Below, piece after piece: positions 47,101 to 55,500 of a DNA stretch of 64,000 bases. Origin of the DNA: Xestospongia muta (lineage: Eukaryota; Porifera; Demospongiae; Haplosclerida; Petrosiidae). The stretch covers positions 10,225,461-10,289,460 of the forward strand of contig OY848919.1 of NCBI GenBank assembly GCA_963693285.1, in the 5' to 3' direction. The notes beneath the pieces were generated by a model. It was not told the origin of the DNA and ran no database searches. It worked only from the letters and a program-made list of their open reading frames with translations. Every line of letters begins with the position of its first letter. Within the stretch, counting starts at the first letter, position 1. The translations under genes were made by a program, and so were the position numbers.

Positions 47101-47819
47101 TTGTATGTTTTAGTATAATAGACTATATTGGAAGTATACTATATTTGTTATAGGTCTGGTAGTTCATCTCAAAATATTTGGATGAGTAACTTAGCTTGTA
47201 GTAGTAGTTTTTCCTGTTTGGGTTCATGTCAGAGTTGTCTTACTAATACTTATCAAGGATGTAGTCATTCTGAAGATGTCACAATTCAATGTAGTAAGTT
47301 GGAAATAAACATGTTGTTAAAACTAGTCAAAATTTTTAACTTTTTCTAATTAAAAGTAATCAAATTATAGTATTATTTTATTAATACTTCATGGTTTAGC
47401 TAAAGAACATGTTTAAGAAATTTATACCTTTAAAAATTCTATGTGTAATGTTATAGGATAAAGAACAAACCCAGATAACATAACATAACATAATTAAGTG
47501 TACATATTTCATGTTCTAATGAGGTCACATTACATTTATAGGTAATACAAGGAGTTTGTCATCAGTATCAACATTAAGGACTACATGTTATGGTGTTACT
47601 TATGCCCGTAAGTCAATGCTAAAATGTAGAGTATGATATATGACAGTAGCGACTATATGTATTGATTAGATCCTTTTTAGAGCAATGTTATAACTCTATA
47701 TCATAGTTATGATTACTTATTTTTTTCTAGCATCAAACATAGCTCCACCAGTTGGTGGTACAATCAATTCTATTTTGGTGCTAATTATTTTGGCTTTCAT
47801 TTCCTCGAAGTTACATTGA
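38147..47819 (+). CDS. Gene 4: twelve-SRCR receptor with deleted cytoplasmic tail
   Basis: 32 exons: signal 38147-38219, five A-E units (39530-46325), A'B'C'D' 46437-47293, E' 47542-47607, final exon 47731-47819. Total 4707 nt, 1568 residues, no internal stop. The signal peptide begins MAEEHISVFFLL, one codon shorter than in the paralogs. Twelve SRCR domains follow. The final exon starts normally (SNIAPPVGGTINSILVLIIL) but reads AFISSKLH and stops: the Cys-Cys end of the helix, the basic stop-transfer and the whole tail are gone, because the helix is fused to sequence that is 3' UTR in gene 1 (AAGTTACATTGAC). The product may be a tail-less surface protein, GPI-linked, or poorly anchored (inference). 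Alternatively it is a gene beginning to decay, though every upstream exon is intact. Confidence 0.85.
38233..38300 (+). promoter_or_regulatory. Conserved block at start of intron 1 (gene 4 copy)
   Basis: ATCACCTCATACAGCTTAC, then GTGACAGCATAACTACTG and TTAGCTTAGTGA, at the same distance from the donor as in the paralogs. The rest of intron 1 (to 39529) shows decayed paralogy to gene 2 intron 1 and no gene. Confidence 0.4.
39530..41119 (+). other. Gene 4, SRCR unit 1
   Basis: A 39530-39728, B 39781-39926, C 39973-40177, D 40315-40454, E 41060-41119. A has [17 protein letters not shown] and SFHSRAG; B has DDLICAS. The D-E intron (40455-41059) is the longest inter-exon gap in the repeated part of this gene and contains no gene. 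Confidence 0.87.
41401..42407 (+). other. Gene 4, SRCR unit 2
   Basis: A 41401-41599, B 41650-41795, C 41840-42044, D 42121-42260, E 42348-42407. A lost two codons in frame right after the first Cys (NICSYHSSTE), removing the acidic DD pair. D begins KGSSSQ. B and the first half of C nearly equal those of unit 3. Confidence 0.87.
42526..43734 (+). other. Gene 4, SRCR unit 3
   Basis: A 42526-42733, B 42785-42930, C 42975-43179, D 43446-43585, E 43675-43734. A has ICHHLGY instead of ICHQLGY and YSKAG instead of YSRAG. B has SECANINSYDAT, shared only with unit 2. The C-D intron (43180-43445) is of the long class. Confidence 0.87.
43860..45220 (+). other. Gene 4, SRCR unit 4
   Basis: A 43860-44067, B 44121-44266, C 44311-44515, D 44931-45070, E 45161-45220. 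A has AEL for AGL and an AA|GT donor. C reads NYFNEGRLEVYC. The long C-D intron (44516-44930) is empty. The stretch around E and the next A nearly repeats the one before it, period 1486. Confidence 0.87.
45346..46325 (+). other. Gene 4, SRCR unit 5
   Basis: A 45346-45553, B 45606-45751, C 45799-46003, D 46050-46189, E 46266-46325. The C-D intron is only 46 bases, in contrast to unit 4. D starts PGTSSEP, with Glu replacing the usual Gln. E begins HSNSHLKP. Confidence 0.87.
46437..47607 (+). other. Gene 4, membrane-proximal unit 6' and linker E'
   Basis: A' 46437-46647, B' 46702-46847, C' 46898-47102, D' 47154-47293, E' 47542-47607. A' reads DDNYYSQDEAD and ends AGLLS. E' is four to five codons shorter than in genes 1, 3 and 5 and ends CYGVTYA, so the Pro-Thr part of the stalk is reduced. 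Confidence 0.86.
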
Positions 47820-48060
47820 CTTTTTTAAAAGTGAAAAACAAATACTACATCAAAATTGTTGTACATGCATACTATTTTATTACATATGCTATTTTAAATA
47901 ATTATAAATTTATTTGTTTTTTTTGTTACTTAATTTTTTGCTATCATTGTAGTTTTCATGGTGTTTACAAAGTATTTTATTAATAGATTTGTAAATAATG
48001 TAAATAAATCTCATTAATAAACGATTTCCTCGGTTATCTGTCAGTTACTTCTACTAAAAA
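47820..48060 (+). promoter_or_regulatory. Gene 4 3' UTR, AATAAA with decayed hairpin
   Basis: AATAAA at 48003-48008 in the usual TAATGTAAATAAA context. The following CTCATTAATA is kept, but the 3' arm reads AACGATT, so the hairpin stem is destroyed. Confidence 0.5.
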
Positions 48061-48732
48061 TAATCATGAAGTAATTTGCCATTTATAGTAACAATGTGGT
48101 TGTACTGTTCACTACAATTTCAAGAGCTTTAGAGTTATTTGAAAATAGTAAAAGTGTGGAAGTTGTCTGCTTTTTAATGTCTAACAAGTTTGTATCATAT
48201 ATATATTGTAAATGTTTATTACTTGAACCCTAAATCTTGAAGAACATATCATTACACTATTAATAGTCTATAGTTAGACTATAGTGTGACTATATGTTGT
48301 ATATATTATACAATGTATACATACATATATACATATACCTATGTATATAATTATATGCACACACATGTATACATATAGGGACACTCAAAATCAACTTGAA
48401 CTTCAACAATTTTAATTTTCTTATATTAACTTATTTTCTTATATTAATGTTTTAACTGGGTATATTGACATTAATACTGTATCAATTGAAACTCTACAAA
48501 ACTTATTTGCTATAACTAATATCATTGATGATGTATTACTAAGTTAATGCGCATTTCCAGTATTACCAGCACTATTCCATGCTTGAAATATTAATAGGAA
48601 TCTTATAATGAACTATGAATATGACATGTATGGTTTCATTAGTTTTTAGATATGTAATAATAACATTACAGGCTTATACATGTCTTGATATGAAACAGAT
48701 AGTAGTCCAGAGAATAGATTAATTAGTTTATA
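48061..48732. other. Gene 4 downstream flank
   Basis: No gene. 48280-48375 is low-complexity TA/CA-rich sequence. From 48375 it is paralogous to the flank behind gene 3 (34010 onward). Confidence 0.5.
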
Positions 48733-49000
48733 CCAGACGCAAATACTGCAATTTGATTGGCCAGCCTCCGGTTTTTATATTTATTAGTAACCTGTACGAA
48801 GGTTACTATATAAAATACTATGATAACGCGATGTTATTGCGTCTCTTAACTAAGTCACCTAGAGCCCTACGCGTCGGTTATTTAGTTGTTTAGTAACCCG
48901 AGAATTCCAAATAATACCCGAGCCGCAGGCGAGGGCATTATTTTGAATTCAAAGGTTACTGAGCAACTAAATACCTCGTGTAGGGCTCTAACAATTACAT
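48733..49000. mobile_element. Inserted foldback (MITE-like) element
   Basis: Absent from the paralogous flank of gene 3 (near 34322). Its core 48860-48990 is an inverted repeat: TAGAGCCCTACGCG at the left end, CGTGTAGGGCTCTA at the right, continuing inward through TTATTTAGTTG / CAACTAAATA and GAATTCC / GAATTC. The centre is unusually GC-rich for the window (CCGAGCCGCAGGCGAGG). No coding capacity, so non-autonomous. The outer part 48733-48859 contains a smaller inverted repeat, GTAACC...GGTTAC. Confidence 0.7.
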
Positions 49001-49249
49001 AGTGTTGAGGAAGTCTTAAGTGGTTAGTAAAAATATGTGGTAATTGGAAAAATGAATCTGTAAAATCCTAATGAAAGAAGAGAAATAATTTGTTTTCTTT
49101 GTGTACCTAACTAGTTACTACAATATTATTGTCTTTATATAATACATGTACACATGCTAGAGTATAACTCACCTCATCTATACTGGTGTCACTAGGTCTG
49201 GTACTCATACTGGTCTCATAAGTCTCTACATCAATATCACTACAGGACA

Positions 49250-49590
49250 AAGGGGTAGGAAAGAGGGGGCAGAGAGGGGCTGAAGCCTCCCCAAGTTCAA
49301 AATCAGGAGGCTAAGTCCCCCCTGGTTTGCACTCAAGACTATGTACACAATAACCTAAAAAATTACCTACAAAGTACTATGACACAAAAATGACTAAACC
49401 ATGTCATGGTGTTACTTAAACATAAGGACTGTACTGATAACATAAACTTATTAGAAATAGCTAGAGTTTGTTTCCTTTAATGAGACGAATTAATTTTTTG
49501 GTCATTTTTGATGATTAATAATGTAACGCAACTATATATAAGCTCAGCCCCCCTCCCCCCCCCAAAATTAAACTTCATTCCTACCCTCTG
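49250..49590. mobile_element. Non-autonomous insertion with 10-bp target duplication
   Basis: Flanked by CTACAGGACA (49240-49249) and CTATAGGACA (49591-49600); the paralogous flank of gene 3 has a single CTATAGGACA (34563-34572). The ends are imperfect inverted repeats: GGGTAGGAAAGAGGGGG on the left, and on the right a C-run of about ten bases followed by TTCATTCCTACCC. 341 bp, no protein. Family unknown. Confidence 0.72.
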
Positions 49591-50380
49591 CTATAGGACA
49601 TAAAGTATTAACCTTTAATAGCTACAATATCCAGTTGTATTGTAGATAGTAACCCTTAAGCTGTACTGTTAATAGCAATAACTCAGATTATATAGTGCAC
49701 ATTTAAGTAATAAATATAAGTATATCTGGTGCCTTTGAATTATCACATTTGTGGGTTATTATTGCTCCTTCCCTCATCATGTGTTCTTGATACCAGTTAG
49801 AGGGAATACTGGTTATGGTTAGGGAATACCAGTGATAGAACACAAGTTTCATTACTATTAATGGTGGTATTATGGTACACTAGGTTGAGAAGGAATTCCA
49901 GTTTGAACTAACTCTGCTACAGTCACACTCAACATATTAACAATATAAGAACTGCAGCTTGATATTACTACATAAAAATTGAAATATATGTATAAAAGTC
50001 TTATGTTGTAGTTAAGACAACATGCTTATCTATTTTAAAATTATAATTATAATCATGCAAGTAATGAAAAATATTGTAAAAACGAGAGAAGATAGAGGGA
50101 TAGGAAAAAGAAACAAAGTAGGGATGAATGCACTAATCCATACAAAACATGTACATGGATAGCTAATTGGTATCAGTCAACTTATGAGCTTTTATTCAAT
50201 ACAGACACATACCACTGACACTTGAATTTAGTGATATGTAACATTCAAGTTCTAGCTAACAGTACTTCATTTATTTTAATTGCATGGTTATTAAAATACA
50301 AATTTTAATTGCATTAGATTAGACTCCCCTCTTTTTTTTGAACATTATCAATTGAAGAATACTCAGTTTTAATATAATTA

Positions 50381-50662
50381 TTAATAAAACGATACTAATA
50401 ATATTCCAGCTGCAAATAAGGATCCTTGACAGGACAGCATCTCCATGTTATTGCAGCAGCTACAGTACCTTTTCCCGTAATGAACCAGAACATAAAATAC
50501 TACAAAGAATATTGCTAAAACAAAGAATATCGCTAATTGTACCCATGGGGAATGTGGCTTTTCTTTATTGGTAAGGATGAAGATGAAAAAATGATTATTT
50601 TGAAACAGACAAGAACATTGAGTTATTATATGAGTCAGACACAATTTATGTAGATGGTACAT
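50381..50662 (-). other. Open frame with one predicted membrane helix, doubtful
   Basis: A 93-codon frame with a long hydrophobic run (VQLAIFFVLAIFFVVFYVLV) followed by HYGKRYCSCCNN. The layout resembles a membrane exon, but I see no clear splice sites and no partner exons on the - strand. The hydrophobic run is partly a small internal duplication (IFFVLAIFFV). It may be chance. Confidence 0.2.
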
Positions 50663-51112
50663 TCAATTTTGCCCTAGATTGTTTCATGAAATATTTATTA
50701 CACATGCTTCAAGTATGATAAGCAGTACCCTTTATGCATTCCTTCCAAATTAACTTAATATTCATGAGAGGGCTGTGAACATAGCTATATAGATAGAAGA
50801 TTTAATGCACTATAACTAACTTTAAACTCTCAAATATTCGTTACTCTTTTTGAGCTAGCCATAATGCAAATTTTTCAAATACACAATTTCATGGGTGCTA
50901 CTATGATATCAAACCATTATATACATAAATACAAACCATAAGATTGTAAGTATAGTATCAAGATGATACCTTGGGACTTAAATATATCTGGATTGTTTGA
51001 CACCTACCTAAGACTGAGTGGAACATTGATAACTCATGTGCCATAGACTAACAAATACATAGAGGGGTGGGCATAATATATTAAAAAGTGGGTGGTTCTT
51101 GGTGTAACTTGA

Positions 51113-51225
51113 CTATGATGACATCATAATGAAAAACACATAGTGATGTCATCATATTGATGACATCACATAAACTCTAAACCAAACCTAGGATTATTAA
51201 CTCTATAACACATAGTGATGTCATC
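51113..51225. repeat. Cluster of TGATGTCATCA-type palindromes
   Basis: The motif TGATGACATCA or TGATGTCATCA occurs four times in both orientations (about 51117, 51144, 51156, 51218), two of them inside CACATAGTGATGTCATCAT. The core resembles CREB/ATF-type sites. It lies 1.3 kb upstream of gene 5; it could be regulatory or simply a short repeat. Confidence 0.45.
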
Positions 51226-51428
51226 ATAGGACATGTTGTTACATCATCAGTCTAGTTACACAAAGAAGCACCCTAAAAGTATTGTCAGAAAACCAAAGAG
51301 AATAAATATCAATGGAAATATCTCCAGAGTTATCAACAGGAGCAAAACCAATCAGAATGATCTTAAGGTCAATAAGAAAGACAGAAAGATTAAAGAACTT
51401 AAAATAGATTTGCAAATAACTGTCTGTA

Positions 51429-51683
51429 TATGTGACCTGATTTGTAATAAGGGACCACTCCTACCAAAACATTTGTGATGTGATTTATGAAAAAGGATTA
51501 CTGTTAAAACATCTCAAAAAACAGTCTTGTATACATCTATGCAGTTATCATGAAGGGTTATGTATATATAACAACTGTATGTATACAAAACTGTTTTTGA
51601 GATGTTTTAACAGTGGTATTTTTCATAAATCATGTCACAAATGTTTTACAGAAGTGGTTCCTTATTGCAAATCGGGTCACATA
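51429..51683. mobile_element. Foldback MITE-like element with TA target
   Basis: Arms of about 100 bases (51431-51534 and 51581-51681), roughly 90% matched as reverse complements, start TGTGACC and end GGTCACA, with TA on both sides. The copy behind gene 5 shows the uninterrupted site (63525-63545, CTGTCTGAATGTG). Short open frames across it are by-products. No transposase. Confidence 0.8.
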
Positions 51684-52030
51684 TGTATCTGGTATGGGTA
51701 TGCACACTAACGTATAGGTAATTTAGAAACTTAACTTTTCCATGCATTAACTATACTCTTACTATTATAATATATTTATCCAATATTTACTTTTCTCTAT
51801 TTTTGTGATATAATATTTACCTCCATTTTCAAATTAGTATTTACATAATGAATAGTCAATGAATAATGATTAGTGACGTTAATATTTAGTATAAGATAAG
51901 AAAAAAGAATTAAAAAGAACAGTTTGGCTATTTACTAATTCCCAGTTATCCACATAAACAACATTTTTAACATTATGGCAAGTCTTACTAGCTGTGAAAA
52001 ACTTGATGATGGCAAGTAGATGCTTATATA

Positions 52031-52275
52031 TACACTGTAAAAATTGATTTGTTGATTAAACTAATATATTGTTATATAGGTTACATGTAATAAACTTAAT
52101 ATGATGTGAAAGTAAATATAACAGTTTTTATTACTAACGTATTACTGTTTATGCAGCTGTAGTGCATTAGTAGTAAAAACAGTGTTACGTTTACTTTTAC
52201 ATTACACTAATTTTTCTACATGTAACCTGTATAACAATATATTTGTTAAATCGACAAATCAATTTTTACAGTGTA
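52031..52275. mobile_element. Foldback MITE-like element with CACTGTAAAAATTG ends
   Basis: Terminal inverted repeats TACACTGTAAAAATTGATTT and its complement bound a near-full-length inverted repeat with arms of about 107 bases and a loop of about 30. The paralogous flank has the empty site (63868-63880). TA duplication at the ends suggests a Tc1/mariner-like or similar DIRE-type mobiliser (inference). Confidence 0.8.
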
Positions 52276-52484
52276 TGTAGTCCTATATAAGTCAATGTAA
52301 ACTGTAGCATTATGATGCATGTATCATGAATATATACATAGCTGCAAAAGTCCTTATTAATATCTTGAGTTCTTGCTCAAGAATTAAAGAGTTACCATGC
52401 AAGACGTTCAAGTGCCACTGACACAAAAAAATCTCTTATCAACTACATTTGGTAAATTATTCATAACTATAATGTTAATAATTT

Positions 52485-52497
52485 TTCCTGTATGACA
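52485..52497 (+). promoter_or_regulatory. ETS/CRE-like motif upstream of gene 5
   Basis: TTCCTGTATGACA, one base different from the copies before genes 2 and 4 (TGACA for TGACG, though TGACATCA is still CRE-like). It is 27 bases before the start codon. Confidence 0.38.
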
Positions 52498-52524
52498 TCA
52501 TACTACAGTCGCTTAGTAGCAGTG

Positions 52525-55500
52525 ATGGTCGAAGAGCAACAGCTCTCTGTTTTTTTCCTCCTTACTATTCTATTGAGTTATTCGGTTTACTCTACATATG
52601 GTAAGTGTATATATATATATTTCAAGGTAATCATCTCATACAGCTTGCTGCTTCGGTAGTGACAGCAAAACTACCGTTAGCTTGGTGACAAGTTAGTTGG
52701 CTTTCAATGGCTGACTTGTATGTATAGGTATAATTTTCCCTTTTTCTTTAATAATACCATTTTACTATTCTATCAAGTTATATATATATAGGCATTTCCT
52801 ACTGTTTATATACACATGCACGTTGCAGTGTAAGCCGTATATATGTATATAGATATGTCAATTTTTTGTGAGTGTAATATATCTCACTTTTGTAGTTTAC
52901 AATGTGGATACTGCATCACTTTGTTAGGAAGAAATATATACTCTAATGTAGCCCAAACAGATCCTTTTTACATAACTGGTCTAATAGTAGATTGCATTAT
53001 ATTGCTACACTATCCAATGATGATAGCTACATAGTCAAAGATATCAAACACTTTTAAAGCCATTTTATATGAAACTAAAGACACTATTGAATAATGCTGT
53101 CTGAAAAATTTGTAACGTAGTTACTGAAATGATAGCTTATTAAAAGAATTTGTCCCAATATTTGCGCAAATAGGTAAAAGTCTTTTATATTAAGGACCTT
53201 GAAACCTGGATGGGCTATAGCCTTCAATGGTAAATATATTATATTAACTGCTTTACTTTGACCTTGCTCAAGCTTGACCCAATAATGTTAAAACGATGTT
53301 CTTTCTTTTAAAAGCCATGTTTGCTAATGATTTTGTTAATGACTTTACTAAGTAATATACATCATTGTCACTTGGCTAGACTATTCATGCTTTGACGTCA
53401 TGTGATATAGATAACATAACATCTTATGTTTAGTTCTTTGCTAGTAATGCACATTCCATCTGAACAATAACAACCCTATTCAATTAGAATGAAGACAGGT
53501 AATTGATATAAACTTATTGCCTTCTTATAATACTGACGACCAATTATACACTTAACTTGAATATTAATTTAACTTGTTTATAGCTATCTAAGTATACTCT
53601 ATTCACAGATATGAATTACCTTTATTTTTACTAAGTTTAACAATGATCCATAATTAATATCTAATTTTATATGTGATATACATAAAGGCTATAGTAAATT
53701 GCTAAGTCATTTACTAATTAGGGAGATTTCTGTTAGGATGATGATCTTTTAGTATAAGTATGTTATAATATGATCAACTCTACATAATTAACACTTTACA
53801 TCCTGGGTACACTGAATACATTCAACAAAAACCACATCAAAGCATACTGTACTATAGCTCATTACTAACAGAAATTTCCCTTACGATATGACAAAGCAAA
53901 TTTAATATTGTATTGTAGCTTTTTAAGTAATGATACATATTATTTATAAAATTATAAATGTGACTCGCCCCATGAGCAATAGTATCAAATTACCATCATT
54001 ATCATTGAATTTCAGATAAATATAATGTAGTATTGTTTTATTAATGTATTCTTATCTAATCACGTAGCTACATTGAGTAAGATTATAATATTTATAATTA
54101 CATTAACCACATGTTTTACCACAGACTATTACTATCATAACAAAACTATATACCTTTATCTGCTCTGTAAATTGAAATTTATAAAATATAATATTATTAA
54201 ATTGTATAATAGAAAGGCATGTGTAACATCAATGGTGTCAATGTTTTAATTTTGTGTTTACACTGAAACTATGAAATCCATAAACAATGTTCAAAGACTA
54301 TGCTATGTTCATTAAAAGACTACTACAACTTTTATAGGCTTCCTATACTAAGTATACTCGTGTTTATCTTTAAGCACTATTCTTGTTATTCACTAGGTAA
54401 ACAATGTGGTAAAGGTAGAGTAAATATTAAAATCCCTACAGAAGATGAAATTATTTCTATTATACCATATAGGTTTAACAAATGGAGCCATAAGGTTGTC
54501 TCGTAATGGGTATACCTCATCATCCTATTACTATGGTATTGTGAGGGTCTATTACAATAATGGATGGGGTAATATTTGTGATGATTACTACTACAATCTT
54601 AATGAAGCTCATGTCATCTGTCATCAATTGGGATATACTGGAGCATCAAGTTACTCTAGAGCTGGATTAGTGAGGTTATAACTTTTAATCACATATTTGT
54701 AAATCAAGTTTTAAATGTCTCTGTTTTAGTTATGGTACTGACACTCTGTCTATGAAGATGGATGATCTCAACTGTGCTAGTAGCAACTATCTTAGTATAT
54801 TTCAGTGTTCGTTTTCTACATACATTGATAGTGGATGTACTAATACTAACTCTTATGATGCTACTGTGTACTGCTGTAAGTGTATAAATATTACCTTTGC
54901 GATTCTTACATTTGTTATAGATACAACTAGAATCTGGAATAGTAACCTTTTCCCTGGTATGATACGTCTTCAGGGAGGTAGTTATCCTAATCAAGGACGT
55001 GTTGAAGTCTATTGTAATGGACAATGGGGAACAATATGTGATGATGGATTTGGTTCTACTGATGCTCGAACTATTTGTAAACAACTGGGATATAACAGTT
55101 ACTATAGATATGATCACCTCAGTCTGTAAGTATAAAGATACTAAAAAGTAATAATAATTAATCAGACCTTAGTCCATAATACTATTAAGTATAATTATAA
55201 ATTATATATATTTAAGGTTACAGGTTATTATATCACTATAATAGTTCTGGTAGTTCCAGTCAACCAATTTGGCGTACATACATGTACAGTACTTCCTCTG
55301 ACACATGTTATGGTACTAGAAATTCCTGTCCATCAACTTCAGTGACTAGTTGTTCCCACTCTGAAGATGTTACTGTTGAATGTAGTAAGTATCAAATGTC
55401 TATCAATTTGTATTATTATATAGTATTTAATAGTGGAAAGAGTTGTTATTACCTCATTAACATAAAATTAATAATTTATTTATAAAAGGTTTAAGGGCCT

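Larger units (their letters stand above)
50761..52400. repeat. Gene 5 upstream flank, copied at 63089-63905
   Basis: Shared blocks in the same order: GAGAGGGCT, TGCACTATAACTAA, TTTGAGCTAG.CATAATGCAA, GGTGCTACTATGAT, GACAGAAAGA, GCAAATAACTGTCTG, and ATGGCAAGTCTTACTAGC (51974 and 63819). The copy after gene 5 lacks the two foldback insertions described below, and the repeated TGATGTCATCA region is shortened. Confidence 0.75.

Noticed and set aside
48280..48375. Structured RNA or regulatory element in the TATA/ACATA-rich stretch
   Set aside because: Low-complexity TA/CA sequence gives many trivial foldbacks; nothing distinguishes it from a simple repeat.
51233..51710. Two consecutive open frames of 81 and 76 codons
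   Set aside because: The second and the end of the first lie inside the foldback element at 51429-51683; they reflect inverted-repeat sequence and not a protein.
52843..53034. 63-codon open frame in intron 1 of gene 5
   Set aside because: It overlaps a stretch paralogous to intron 1 of gene 2 (8891 onward), where the frame is not kept; no splice sites join it to exon A.
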